From: Stercorarius parasiticus
Taxonomy: Eukaryota > Chordata > Aves > Charadriiformes > Stercorariidae
Assembly: GCA_013396915.1 (NCBI GenBank)
Contig: VWZL01002045.1
Span: 1-64,000 of the forward strand
Direction: 5' to 3'
DNA length: 64,000 nt
A model generated the notes under the pieces. That model was not told where the DNA came from and did no database searches. It saw only the letters and a list, made by a program, of their open reading frames with translations. Made by a program: the position numbers and the translations under genes. Shown piece by piece: positions 12,433-25,600 of the stretch (position 1 is the stretch's first letter; each line of letters begins with the position of its first letter).

Positions 12433-13365
12433 GATAGAATCATAGAATGGTTAGAGTTGAAAGGGACCTTAAAGATCATCATGTTCCAACTCCCCTGCCA
12501 TGGGCAGGGACACCTCCCACTAGACCAGGTTGCTCAAAGCCCCATCCAGCCTGGCCTTGAACACTTCCAGGAATGGGGCATCTACCACCTCTCTGGGCAA
12601 CCTGTTCCAGTGCCTCACCACCCTCACAGTAAAGAATTTCTTCCTAATATCTAATCTAAATTTACTGTCTTTCAGTTCAAAACCATTACCCCTTGCCCTA
12701 TCGCTCCACTCCGTGATCAGGAGTCCCTCCCCAACTTTCCTGTAGCCCCTTTAGGGACTGAAAGGGAGTCTAAGATCTCCCTCCACCTGCTGGCCACGCT
12801 TCTTTTGATGCGGCCCAGGATGTGGTTGGCTTTCTGGGCTGCAAGTGCACATTGTCGGTTCATGTCCAGCTTTTCACCCGCCGGTAACCCCAAGTCCTTC
12901 TCGTCACGGCTGCTCTCAATCCCTTCATCCCCCAGCCTGTATTTGTGCGTAGGATTGCCCCAACCCACATGCAAGACCTTGCACTTGGCCTTGTTGAACT
13001 CCATGAGGTTTGCACGGGCCCACCTCTCAAGTCTGTCCAGGTCCCTCTGGATGGCATCCCTTCCCTCCAGTGTGTCGATCGCACCACACAGCTTGGTGTC
13101 ATTGGCAAACTTGCTGAGAATGTACTCAATACCACTGTCCATGTCATCAAGGATGTTTAACACCACCAGTCCCAGCACCGACCCTTGAGGGACACCACTG
13201 GTCACTTGACATTGAGCCGTTGACTGAAACATTTTGAGCGCAGCCATCAAGCCAATTCCTTATCCACCAAGGGGCACATCCATCAAATCCATGTCTCTCC
13301 AATTTAGAAACAAGGCTGTTGTGCGGAACTGCACCAAAATGTTTTGCTCAAGTCTAGGTAGAAGC
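12433..13365 (-). mobile_element. CR1 LINE, copy with internal deletion
   Basis: This minus-strand CR1 has its 3' terminus at 12433-12448 (ATTCTATG then ATTCTATC on the minus strand). The 3' UTR and C-terminal region run to about 12780. Sequence then jumps directly to the region that in the 4870-6565 copy lies beyond 5435, so roughly 220 bp of ORF2 are missing at the 12780-12790 junction. The 5' truncation point is near 13365. Its 3' UTR matches the copy at 50646-50981 more closely than the other copies in the window. Confidence 0.94.
12717..13250 (-). pseudogene. CR1 reverse transcriptase fragment, broken
   Basis: This open stretch of 177 codons carries [10 protein letters not shown] (RT motif B region) near its N-terminus, then the catalytic box and the [15 protein letters not shown] and [13 protein letters not shown] blocks typical of CR1 ORF2. 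The catalytic box reads FAND where active CR1 enzymes have FADD, so one of the two metal-binding aspartates is lost. After about residue 160 the reading runs across the internal deletion into the wrong frame, giving a C-terminus unrelated to the family. It is a remnant, not a gene. Confidence 0.88.
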
Positions 13366-15038
13366 ACCTGTAGATATATAGCTTTCTAATTGATTCAGCA
13401 AATGAAGTCTTCTCCACACAAAGATCATGCTTCAGAAGCTGAAAACACTGGCGATACAAACAGAAATTCAGTCACAGCATGGACAATAGCTCATATCCCA
13501 TTTTAAGCACAGGGACGAGTACTGTAGCCAGCTGCTACATAGAACAAGAACTTTTCCTCTTTTCAAATATAATTTTATAGTTATAAAAGTGTTTTCTCTT
13601 TTAAATTAGGGAAGAAAGATGACAGTGTAGTTTCCCAAATCACAGTATTTAAAGACATTAAAAAGACACTAGGGTATTTTGCTAGTAAGGTATTGTGAAG
13701 TTTTTATTGTGTCTTCAAGCCACATGTGTCCATGCATAAAAGCAGCAGGAAATATAGTCCATTTTGCTGACCCCTCTGGGTTGCAGCTCCGTATACCTGC
13801 ATAAAAGAAGCTGACTTTTTTCAGGTTGGCACTAAGTCCCCTTGCATCAGCCAACAGATGTGGCCAGATTTATGATGGAGAGTGTGCTAAACTTACAAGA
13901 GAGCTGGAATAAATTACTCTGTTGTTCCGACAACTGAGAAACAGCAAAAGAGTTGTGTTCAAGTCACATTTTTCTCCTGGTGTTTCTCCCAAAATGATAC
14001 AACTTATAAACTCTCCATTACTAAGTTGATGAGTTTATCATTAATTCCATTGAAGCTCAAAGATACAAACTAAGTCCATGAATTAACCTTTTCCGCCTGA
14101 GAGCCATGTACTTGAATATTTTGTCTCTTCTATAAACTAGGAGCTCTTTTTATGTTGGGAACCTTACTTCTACACCAAAACTGTTCCTCTCTGCATCTGG
14201 CAGACTTCAGAATAAGCTAAAATAGAGTTGTAGTGATGCAAGAGTTATATAGTGACTTCCCAATAAAAAGGAACAATGCACAAAACCTTTCCTTTTCCTA
14301 ACACTATCGTAAGTAATTTACAATATTTAATACTTGGTGTTAAGGTTTTATTTCCTAGTGACTAGGATTAGTCAACTTTTATTAGGATAACTCAGCCTAG
14401 AACACCATATACAGACTTTAGCATTATATCAAGCAACAGTAACGGTTAATGAGATCTTTAAGCAGATCGCTTCTTTCCCCGAGAACATGAAAATTAAAGT
14501 TGAATCTTTCTCTACGGATCTCTTCACCTTCAGATTATTGACTTCTGGCGTGTCTCCCTGCTTCCAGGGATTATGGGTTCTTGGAAAGGGAAAGAAGGTT
14601 TTCCTTGTGGAAAGCCTGATGTTGCTATTAGTAGTCTTTGGAGTTGAATGGACAGGTTTCCAAACAATTAAACTTCTGCATCCAGTAATGAAAAAGACTC
14701 TTACTTCCAAAATATGTTCAGTTTCAGGAGTACTGTACTTACAGTTTCACAGAAGGAAGGCATAATGTGGTATATTATAGAACTCCTTTTCACACAGTAT
14801 TTTTGGTTTTTGTGACATAAACCCTCTATGTTCAGCAGTGACACATGTTAGAACTTGGCCAGGCACTCAGTTGTTTGAGAATTATACCCATTTTTTTCTT
14901 GGGGATTTACTTGAGCAACACAAGTCTTCTTGGTTGGCTTAGTGCGGGTTTCTGAGCAATTCTCTGTGTGTTGCATTCATTGGATGTCATGCAATATTTT
15001 TTTCTGGGGGAAAAAACCCCAGCATTCAGGCATTAAGA

Positions 15039-15066
15039 TTCTGTTCTGTTCTGTTCTATTCTATTC
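15039..15066 (+). repeat. (TTCTG)n/(TTCTA)n microsatellite
   Basis: Three TTCTG units are followed by two TTCTA units and a partial TTC. It is a short pentanucleotide repeat. A 6-bp inverted repeat (CTGGGG/CCCCAG, 15004-15022) lies just upstream. Confidence 0.9.
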
Positions 15067-16321
15067 GACATGCACAGATATATTGAGGACAAAGGCTATT
15101 TAATTTCTTTGAATATGAAGGTTTGATCTTTTTTCAGCCACAAACTTAATCTTGCTTCCTAATTTTTCCAACAAAGTGAACGTTATCTTTTTGCTGGTTC
15201 TTTTAAGTTTGAATTCCACTTTGAAATACCATCTAGTACAGTCTGGTTTTCACTCTCAGAGTCAAGGCTTAGTCTTCTCATTAGAGGATAAAAGACAACA
15301 ATTAATTCCCAAGTGGGTAGTCACAAAATCAGGAGTCCCAGGACTGTTTTTATTGAGTGTCAAAAATTAAATTCTTCAGATCAAAGGAAGTGCAACTCTG
15401 TTATCATCTACCTCTGCTACCAAACTACTTGACTGAACGAAGACAACTTTTCAATTTAGCCACAAGTTTGCAACAAAACCTGAGCAGGATCTAATGTGGT
15501 CTGATTATTCTATATAGATTCTCTAGTTCTAGAATAGATGTCTTAAAGACTTGTTTTTCCAGCTTTTCCAGTCTTTTTTCCACATTTTGTAAGTAAGTTG
15601 TAAAGCTTTCCAATCCTTACTTTTATCTCAGCTGAACACTCCAACCTTCCATGTTTTCTTTGAAATTGAGTAAATTGGTTGATGACATTTCTATCTTTTC
15701 CGTCATACATATGATTGCCATAAGTCTTACAGCAAAAAAAAAAAATTATATTATGAATGGGTTAGAGAGGTAGCATTCACACGCCAAATACTACTGTCTT
15801 CCTTTAAGTAAATAAAATATAAAATAAAAATTCTGTAGAGCAACTTCCTTTGGACATTCATTTACCCTACCTTGCTTCTCTGAGTTTAAGTTCCAAACTG
15901 TAGAATATCTCTTAGTCTCTTAATTATCCAAAATGTAACTTCTGTTCCTACTTTCATGCTTCTTCTTCATTCAGTACCCTCATGTGGATTCAGTGGGTTC
16001 CCCAAAACTAATTTACAGTAAACTGTTCTTAGGAAGCTTAAACCTCTCTCCCCTCTTCACCTTCTTGATGTACACAATTGTCAGCTGTAGGCAATGGAAT
16101 GACCAAATTTACGAATAATATCATAGTAAGCAACTAGAATGAACAATTCCTCCACATTCCTAATAGGCACATTTGGGCTTGTCTTCCCCTTTCCACTTGT
16201 ACCTGATGGTGAGCTATTCAGATGCTAATACAGAGCTGCCCAGTCTCCAACTCAATTTAGTGGAAGTGATGAAAAATGCCTGCAGAAATGATGCACAAAA
16301 ATTGTTCCAGTTTTTCCACTT

Positions 16322-16349
16322 TGAATATGCATTTTAATGAGCATATTCA
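16322..16349. repeat. 9-bp inverted repeat, AT-rich
   Basis: TGAATATGC (16322-16330) and GCATATTCA (16341-16349) are perfect inverted arms around a 10-nt spacer. This could be a chance palindrome or a homeodomain/POU-type binding arrangement. There is nothing else to support a function. Confidence 0.5.
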
Positions 16350-17554
16350 TATAAAGTGATACTATTGCTCCCTGTCCAAATATGTGACAAACTTATTATT
16401 TTTAAAATGGCATCATGACTGGACGTTCCTTGGATTCCTTCCAATTAGTTGAAGCGTTTGTTAATGCATGCCAATTATTAATCAGGTTTTTGCCTCATTT
16501 TAGGTGAACAAGGAAGTCTACCTCAGCAGACGAGAACAAAGTTTCCAAGGACATGCCAAAGAACTGCTTCTGATTTATAAAAATGAAAATTAACTTTCAG
16601 ATATACTTGATAATGTATAAAAACACACCAGTTTTAATTCATGTCAGCAATTTTTGACTGATACTTCAGAACAGTTATTTTGACATATTTTTGACATATT
16701 AACTCAGCGTATTCTGATGCATTCTGAAAAATAACATTTATTTTTGGCTTTTTTAGAAAGCCTGAGCAAGAATAGCAATAAAAAAGTGAACATGATTTTT
16801 TTTAGTTGCTGAATGGAAGTTACAACTTTCCATAGACATTCTTTGAATGTTTGAATTTAGAATTAAATAGATAAAATGTTCTTAAACTAGTGATTATACG
16901 CCTTGTCTTAAATATGGAAAAGCAAATAAAATGCAATTGGCTTATTTTAGGCCAATATTATATATTTCTAGAGATATTTCACAAAGTTATTGAGCTGAAC
17001 AGGTTCTTAAACTGATACTTTAAACACCACTAATTTTCATTCATCAGGATTTTTTTCATATGCAAATGCTTTATACTAGCCTAACCATAAAGATGCAGGT
17101 TAAAGTAATAAAAGTTAGCTTCCACTTAAGTTGAATATTAGCATGCACAGGTTTTTTATGCCCAAATCAACATCAAGGCTTACCTGATCATTCTGTTGAA
17201 TAAATGGCACTATGAATCAAGCTGCTAAAACTGCAGTGGTTGATTTGATTTTCTTGAAGTCTAGAGTGGGGTATTTCTGGTCTATACAAAAACTGCAATC
17301 TGTCCTGTAATAAAAGAAAAGGTAAGGAGTGAACACGGTATTGGCCTTTGATTGCTTATCACACTGAGTACAAAACTATGGTAGCATCAGAAACAGTTCA
17401 GGGGAAGGAAGAGAACAGCGTTCCATAAGAAAAAGGAACATATTTTCTCCACCAAGTCCAAAGACAACTACTGCCTGTGTGCTGCTTTTGAAGAATCTCA
17501 CCTATATGCTGTCACACACAGAGTCTATCTGTGTCAGGGTAGTTGTTTCAAGGC

Positions 17555-17568
17555 AAAAAAAAAAAAAN
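17555..17568. other. Poly-A run ending in an N
   Basis: Thirteen A are followed by an N at 17568. This is the second unresolved base in the window, again at a low-complexity site where short-read assembly stalls. The true run length is unknown. Confidence 0.8.
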
Positions 17569-17928
17569 AGCAGGAATTAAACCCAGAAATTTAAATAAGA
17601 AGGGAGTCTTGAACTTACAGTTAAGATGGTGACACTACAGAAACAAAAAATTGACTGAGCAAAGAAAACACTAGCTCTAAACACAGTGCTACCTTTCTAA
17701 AATCCAGAAAGATCTCAGTTTTAATATTCTAAGAGTGATAGATAGTTGAAAATTCTTATAATGAAAGAAATTAGCTGCCATAGCAACAGGACTAAAATTA
17801 AATCCATCAGTGATGATTAATCTATGCTTGATTTTCCTGATATTCACCAATAAAAAAAGATTTCCTTTCCAGTCTGACAATAGTCACGTAATACTATGCT
17901 CTTTAACTTGCTGAATATATCATCTTGG

Positions 17929-17966
17929 AATAAAAATAAAGTTGATTTAACAATAAAAATAAAGTT
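17929..17966 (+). repeat. 15-bp direct repeat, 23-bp period
   Basis: AATAAAAATAAAGTT occurs at 17929-17943 and again exactly at 17952-17966. It is a small local duplication in AT-rich DNA. Confidence 0.85.
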
Positions 17967-18719
17967 TATCTATGTCACTTGGAAAGGCTTTGATTTGACA
18001 GTATAATGAGACTGTCTTCTCAGTGAGATAGGTTCTACCAACCTCTTTTCAAATCCATTTTTACAGTTCTTTATCTTTCTGGAAACACCGTGATGCGGTT
18101 ACAGAAAACTTTTTTAACTCCAGTTATCCATGACCCTTCTGCTTCCCTTAAGAATCATACACAAACTTTATACTTTTTTCCACTCAAGCACTCCAGAGGT
18201 AACCAGGGTCTGTCCAGTGTTTGAGACAACAGATCAGAAAGAAGCCTACACGTGCCTGTTCAAATCTCTATTGAATTGGTGGTAACTTTCAGGATCACAA
18301 TGCCCTGGTGCAGGAGTGCAATTCAATGCCTGATGCTGGAGAGCACATGATGTGAGAGGGGTAAGGCACAGAATATTAAGCATGAGAATTGTGAATACTG
18401 CCTTAGAATTAGATCCATACTGAGAGAATTCATAGGTAAAAAAAATCCACCCAAAAAACCAAAGCAAAACAAAAACCCCAAAATCAGCTAATATCAACCA
18501 TGCAGCACAGCATGAATGGAGAGGTACCCATGTAGGTTCCCAAACACGACTTCTTTGAAGAAAGGTGATGCAAAACTAAAAATAGGTGCTTTTCAGCAAA
18601 GATAATTAGCATTAAAGCAGCAACACAACCATGTATCTTGAGCATTTTTAGTCATCTTCAACCTGGAGATCTCTGCCCAGCTTTCTCTTGTGAAGAGAGC
18701 CCATGAATACACAGCACAC

Positions 18720-19090
18720 AGATTCAACATGGACCCCACGGAGTCAGGGTGTCAGGGGAGGCGCTGGGGGGGAAGTAGCTAAAGTTAATATTGAACTGTT
18801 CTCACGTCCACCTGATTATTTCTGTCTCACAACTGAAATGTAGTTTAGACTGTTCAAAAGCCTGGGCCATATTTGCATGCGCAAGCGGACTATAGTGCCA
18901 CTCCAAACATCTGCACTGCGGTAATGCAAAAGCTGTGCTCTTAGCATGTTCCTCCGGCCTTCTGCCTTGGCTCCACTCTCCGTTGGTGTGCTGGAGCCTA
19001 GAAGGGGTTCTCCAGGGAGCAGTCTGCAGCTGTCTTGCAGAGATCCTATGCCAAGGCAATTTTCTTCCAACAGGAAGCATGCTTTGAGAA
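18720..19090. other. GC-richer patch, no gene recognised
   Basis: This stretch stands out from its flanks by higher GC and a few CpGs. It contains an octamer ATTTGCAT at 18871-18878 running into TGCATGCGCA, which resembles an NRF1-type site. Overlapping minus-strand frames of 84 and 92 codons and a + frame of 74 codons match no family I know. It could be an unannotated exon or a regulatory patch. The sequence alone does not decide. Confidence 0.25.
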
Positions 19091-21559
19091 TACCTTATGC
19101 ATCTTCAGCCTTCTACTCAGTAGAAAGATACTGGAACAGACTTGGGGATATTACTCAGCCACTCTACTAGCACCATTTCCCTTAAAACTATACTAAAGGG
19201 TAACATTTTAGCCCTGACTTGGAAAGGTGATTGATATATATTGAACTGCCAATGCTATTTCCTCTGCAATTTTCTCTCTAAATGTCCTTTCCAGGCATTG
19301 GCTCTTGCTATAGGCTGACAGATTGGAAGAGATTATAGCATTGAGTATAGAGACCAAAGGATATCCTAGATGAATGACATCCTATATGCAGTATACCTAT
19401 ATATAACTATCAAATTAATTGCCGGAAAGTGGATATTTTATCTTTATTTCTGCTGCAACAATGGTTATATACAGACTAATAATGGAGAAAGAAAGTATAA
19501 ATCACAGATTTCTTGAACAACTTCCCTAATATTTTTTCTATTTTCTCTTTCACGTTAAGACAAAATACAGCAGAGTAATCAAGAGACTTAAAAGCTATCA
19601 ATGTTATGATTAGACTAGAGTGCAAAGTAATGGGTGTGCCCATACCACACAATGGAGTGTTTATACAGAGACCCCTGAGTAAGGACGACCAAGCTAATGT
19701 GCCATTTTGTTACTTCATCAAAATATTAATGATCTTGCCTAATGGAATACCTTTAGAGGTACATCTTTCTTTTAAAAATAGACTGATCATTGTTCTTGGT
19801 TTTATAGAAAGTGTGAAGTGATTATCTTGGCCTTCCCCTCTCCTCCACAACTTTATCTCTGTTTTATCTCTTGCAGCACCCAAGACCATTCCCTAATTTC
19901 TTAAACTGCCATAGTTGCTAAATTGAAGAAAGCATACATCATTTGCACATACTTAACTGGATATATTTCATGTTATTTAGAAAATAACAAAAGCATAGGC
20001 AGTTTTTTATAAAGCAAACAAACAAACAAAAAAATCTAAGTACTTTTTTCTAGAGTTACTGACACTGACTTACCCATTTTGAATTCCTATGAAATAAGTA
20101 TTGGAGATTGGACTTCATTATGCTTTGCCACAATTATATACCCCCCTTTTCACTGTGTTTCTCAAAGGCTCCTGTTCTGGTGTGCTTTTTTTGAAAACAG
20201 AATAAAATATATCCTCTGAATTCCAGACTTCCCAAGTAAGTTTCTCCAGGGTCTTAAACCTCTTTAGGAAATGAAGCATCCTCACACTTCCATTGAGCAG
20301 CAGTAGCAGGGCATAAAATGTCCATATTTCAACAGAGCAGCAAGTCACCTGAATACATCCCCGCCCCTGAAGCCAGGTGTTTTCAATATCTGAGGCATTT
20401 GATAGAAAGTTCACTAATTAATCTGATTATGTAATAATGATCTTGTTCCCTTTTAATCTAATGCTTGTAAAAAACTCTACCTTGCTCTACTTTAATATTA
20501 GCATTAGTTTCAAGGAAAGACAATTAACTAGCTGTTCACGGTCTTCAAATGATACCCCTGTGAGGGATTGTTCCGCATGTCCCATGCACGAGGGCTCGGA
20601 ATAACAGAAGCATTTCAGTGTATGTACTTTTGAAAGTAGTTTTCCACATTTTTTGTGCTGATAATCCAAGACAAATATCACATGGCTTTTAAGACTGATT
20701 TATTTTTTCCCCTCTGTGTCACCATCGTAGGTATTACTCAGGAAAGTAGAAGCAAAACTCTGCTATGCAGTTCATCTTGCACCTGTCCCCGTTCTATAGC
20801 ATTTCCTTCCAAGAGAGGAAACATTACGAGTGTATGGCTTTAGCTTTGAGTCCAGGATGAAATGTTATGATGCAGCTTTTCTGGAAATCTATTCAGGGCA
20901 GACAAGTTGGGCTAAAAAACGTTAGGAAATATGTTTTTCCTGTCTGAAGAAAATGAACCAAACAGTGTTCTCCCAAATATTACATTTGGAGTCTGGAACT
21001 AGAAGTATTGTTGAATGGGATGCACTGTGAGTAGCAATATTTAGTCCTTCAGTTTATTTTTGGATATTGGTGACTGATAACAATAGACCGAGACCTCAAA
21101 CTTGACGCTGCGGGTTGCCAAGTAGTACTCTGCAGTGCCACTAGGCTGTGATGGTTTTTGCATTACTCTTAAAAGCACTGCTGGGAGAGACACCGCACTG
21201 CTGGCTAGCAGTGTGATTTCTGGAAATACTGGTTCAGAAATGGAGCAAGTTGCAAAATGCCACCAAGCATGCCAGCACTGTAAAGTATTTGATTTCCCTG
21301 CTTCTTTGGATCCCCCATTCCCCCCTTAAATCCTATTTCAACTCTAATAACACTTCACATGGGTATCTGAATTAATTTCCAGCTGCTCCTAGTACTTGCT
21401 TTCTATGCAACAATCCCAGATGCAAAATAATCTGGGGGCAGGGACATAACGCTACTCCTACCCTTTCTGAGGTCACTTCTCTTTTCCCCATGTTCCTCCC
21501 TACAAACTAAGAAATAGCCACTCATTTTCAGGGAACACGGCCCCTGAACCTTTTGTGGA
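19091..21559. other. Unique AT-rich DNA, no gene recognised
   Basis: No recognised repeat family or gene. An (AAAC)n-like run ends in A at 20015-20034. The longest frame (20118-20414, minus, 98 codons) has no recognisable domain. A pyrimidine tract ending in AG at 20729-20730 resembles a splice acceptor, but no good donor follows. Confidence 0.55.
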
Positions 21560-22600
21560 AAGCACTAAAGATAAAAACGATTTGGCCACAGCAGAGAGAG
21601 GAGTGCAGGAGCCAGTTTTGTCCTGCTGCACCACGGCATGCTGTGACTACCCAGATTTCTCCCTGTGCTATCTTCCTCCTCTTACTTAGAATTTGTACTG
21701 GCATATCTGATTAGCACAGCGCTCTCAGCATGGTCTGGGGAGAATAAATGTTGATTCCCTCGTTTTGACGTGAGCCTCGAACTAGCAGGGCTTCTCACCA
21801 GCTTACCCAGGTAGGAAAACTGTTGTTTATCCCCAGCATCCTGAGCTGCTTCTTGTGGGTTTATTCTGCCTGTACCCTCTGACAGAGCAGCCTCTTTAAG
21901 TTCTGTGGAGACATTGTGCAGCCTCAGAGCTGGGCAGGGGTTTCCAACCTTCCTGGGCAGTTCTAGATTTTGCTGGAAGAGCCTGGGAAAGCTGTGGGGT
22001 GGCAGCACTGCCGGCACCAGTGCTCTCCCCCAGGTCTGGTGCTGGATGCAAGGCAGTAGCCTCCACACACAAGAGCAGCTTCCCACTCTGCAGTGGCCAG
22101 CATAAGGCAGCACGTCATTTTAAGACACCAGATGCTGATTTTTTAAGACTTATTATCTGACCATCAATCTCACCTACCGGTTGTTGTTTTTTTCTCCTTC
22201 ATCTGTTTTGGTCGCATAATGATGCTATTTACACAGATTTAAAACCAAGGTCAGTTGTTCTCAGTTATTCAGGCAATAGAACAATGAGATTAATTCACAA
22301 GACAAAAAGGATCCCGTTCACCTCCTGCAGGCTGTGAGCAACACTTGCACTAGGCAGCAGCAATGGAGCTCAAATTTAGAGGGGTCATTAATAAAATAAC
22401 AGCATGAACATGGCACTCACAAGCTTGGGAGCTCTTGCCTCCTTCAAACAGCAACAATGCACACCCAGGAGGGTAGCTCACCAGTGGCAGGGACAATGCT
22501 GCCTCCAGCCAGAGCTGATGCCCCATGGCCCTGCTCTCCCGCTGCCATCCCCCAGCAGAGCCCTCTGCGGTAACTCATACTGAAATCCCTGAAGTTTCAG
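21560..22600. other. GC-richer block with a 143-codon open frame
   Basis: The two parts (about 21560-22120 and 22320-22600) are clearly richer in G and C than the surroundings and rich in CTG/CAG words. A minus-strand frame at 22113-21682 is open for 143 codons. It encodes a Pro/Ser/Leu-rich sequence with no domain I recognise, no signal peptide and no transmembrane segment. Higher GC lowers stop-codon density, so the frame length is weak evidence. It could be an old decayed repeat, a non-coding exon or chance. Confidence 0.2.
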
Positions 22601-25600
22601 GCTTTACCCTGTTGTAGAGGACACGCTGGTGTGGGTAGTGGTGGTTGCTTTCCGAGAACAGAAAAAAACTTCAGTGGCCCTGGGAACATCCCATGTAAAA
22701 GGTGCTGCAATTTTATATGATGCAATGAAGAGCAATTTATTACTTTGTGAAACGTAACATTGCCTTTTTGTCTGACAGTGTGCTCGCTGCATCAATGGTG
22801 GGTCATTTTATAGAGCATTTTATGGTGACTGTAGAGCTCTTGCTGCTTAAGACAGACACCACTCCTGCCCTGTTGTTGCCTTTCCAGTTTTTCCAACCCT
22901 TTTATGGAGGAAGGTAAAAGTATAGTGAAGAGTAGTGAAGAGCAGAGACACCGTTTCTGCCCATCCTGTCAATTCAAGCCATGTCATTTTCAAAATCTCA
23001 ATATTTCCACTATGTTAAAACTGCTTTTCCTTTTTCTTTTTTTCCTGTTAGAGTTTTATCTTCATAAATTCGGAGATATATTTTTAATCTCTGTAATTGA
23101 CTTTACATGTTTTCCACCCATGCAGTTCTGCATAGTTGAAAAGCATAAAAACTTCAAGCCATAGCTTGTGTGAAAATTATTCCTCACCTGTGTCTTAATT
23201 TCTGAGGAATGTGGGATTCCTCCTCCAACAGTTATTGACATCAAATGAGGGAGCGAAGGCCCTGAGAATGAGAAAAATGTATTCCTTCCAGGAAGCATTC
23301 AGCATTTCAGATCAACACAGAACTCTAAAACAAGTTCTGCAGATACTGGCACCAAAGCAGAAGTGTGGACAAACACCACAATAAAGAGTTAATTCCTCTG
23401 GGCCTCCACAACATACCCTTGTGCAAAGCAGCAATTTTGTGTGGTGACAAGGAAGATGTGAAGAAACAGGGCAGAGGTAAACATAAGACAATTTTTTATG
23501 ATAGAAGAAGAGTATAAAAAAGTTCTGTTGACTGAACCTAGGGCTCAAACTACCAGCATTTCTCCTTTCTGGAATGTATATACTGTCATGGGAAGAAATA
23601 GGGGAAGGAGTGGAAGCAGGGTTGTAAGTGACCGCCAAAGCCTGGCTTGAAGACCGCTGCAGTAAACAGAAAGATGAAGTGCCACTGCCTCAGCAGGTGT
23701 CTACTCTAAACAGGATCTGAAAGTCCTCATTGCTTTGGGTCAGATCCAATGTGTATAAACTGAAGCAGTAAACGCAACTTGAAACCACCTCATCCAAACA
23801 ATCACAAGGGCCTAGCTATGTTATAAATTGTAGAGAAAATAGAAATGATACAAACAAACAGAGTATTAGCCTCAATCACGTCTTCATTTTAGTCTGACTT
23901 GAGGGAACTTCACACAATCCAAAACCAAACCAAAATCTTGCATTTATTTTCTATTCCAGGCTTAACGTTCTTTCTTAAAAAACAAGACGAAGTAAGTTTA
24001 TTTCAATCACTAACCTTACATACAATAGAAGGGTATACATTCATCAATAAAGCCTGTCACAATTATAACCCCATTTTAAAATTTTAATAAGGGAATAAAG
24101 CTCATAACAGGGTTTCTAGCTGGAAATCTTAGAGCTCCTGGTTATACTGAGATCATGTCCTAGAGTAAAGGTACATGGTGCACATTCCTTGTGGTAAGCT
24201 CAGCATTGTGAAAGGCTGCCAGCCTGTTTTGGAAATGGTCTGGCAAATCCATTCTTCTCTTCTGGATTTAGAACAATTTACTTCACTTTTGCTTTTTTTT
24301 TTTTTTAATCGTTGTTCTGCATTGTATGAATGCCAGATATGAATGTTGTCTGAAAGGTTAATCTAACTTTACTTGATCCATGTTTTTCTTGAGGTTGCCT
24401 TCCCTTCCATCTGTTTTGGACAGCTAGCAGACATGAGTAAGCAAATACTTCTGCTTGTGGAAAAGTTACTTTTACGGCCACTTATAACTTACAGTCTCAG
24501 ATACAGTGAGTCAAGTATTCAAGACCTGGTAGCGCAATATAACCGATCTGGTTCTGGGACAAACTTTCCTCATTTTCCCCTGTCTGTTCTGTCTCCTGTA
24601 ACAAAGAAGTCATTAAGATGGACTGATAAGGACTGAATACAGTGATGGGCTACCTTCTGCATTTAGGAATTGAGTCCCATTGAATTTTTGCCCTTTCTGT
24701 TACAAAATCTTTATTTATAAACGCAAGTACAGCATCAAAAGAAAGAAGAAAGAATCTCCCAAACCACTCCCAAAACTCAAGGCCTGACATTAAGCCTCCC
24801 TACTGGGTAATAGGAAGTGTCACTCCAAATCCCCATATAGGGAGGAGAATTTATGAATAGCTTCATAAGATAGTTTCAGGATGAGAGAAAAGCTTTTAGT
24901 TATTTAAACCAGATGAAATTTAAAAAATTTGCTCAACTGTAGCTGCATAGTTTATGCCAGTTTTTCTTACCCACAAGGACTAGGAAGGAGAAAATAAATA
25001 CCAGTTGTTTTTCATTATATACCTTGGATAGTTTAGTACTTGTTTACTTGTAACTTCAGAGCTGATCAGGATGCACGTTTGCTCTGACAGGCGTGCTGCT
25101 TTCTCCTTTTGTCAGCAGAGCTACTAGAAATATCTTTTTAATTTTGCCACCTGTGCAAACCTTACCACGGATGTACAAAAAAAAAAAACTTACACAAGAA
25201 CATTTTTAGTGCTTTATTAGGCCCACTGAACCAAAAGGCTCTTCCTGGTGTGGAACAAGGGCAAGTTCACCAAGAGAAGCCCCTTGGAGCTCAGAAGCAT
25301 TAAGAAAGAGAACAGAGGAGAGCTGATGTGTGGGATCAGAGCCCAAGTCTGCAGTGGCACACTGTATTTCAGTTGAGTAATTGCTGAAAGCAGGAGAATA
25401 TGGACTGAGTGAATATCTACGGGACAAATCATTCACTTTTGAACTCTATGAAAAACCTTAACTTGACTTGCATCCATTTACTTGCCTAATTTTGGAATAT
25501 TGGGCCAGATCCAGCTGAGATCTTGGCACGTCACATCATGCTGCTGGGATGTAATAAATAATGAGGATGCAAGTCCTGAGGAAAAACTTTTCTTACCATG

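Larger units (their letters stand above)
13366..18719. other. Unique AT-rich DNA with small repeats, no gene recognised
   Basis: No coding gene is recognised. The open frames at 14429-14710 (-) and 14487-14765 (+) are antisense shadows of each other and match no known family. Small features inside are the TTCTG repeat at 15039-15066, an A run at 15734-15745, an A run with an N at 17568, and a 15-bp direct repeat at 17929-17966. The rest is plain AT-rich sequence. Confidence 0.6.

Noticed and set aside
12805..13188. 127-codon + strand open frame
   Set aside because: Antisense shadow of the CR1 copy at 12433-13365.
14429..14765. Overlapping 92-93-codon frames on both strands
   Set aside because: They are antisense to each other, have no recognisable domain and are within chance length.
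17261..17322. 62-nt segment between TTGAAG and GTAAGG
   Set aside because: The acceptor tract is poor (interrupted by purines) and the peptide is unfamiliar. Chance is likely.
18455..18485. CAAAAACCCC-rich tract shared in style with 52490-52515
   Set aside because: Similarity is limited to low-complexity A/C runs and gives no evidence of a common repeat family.
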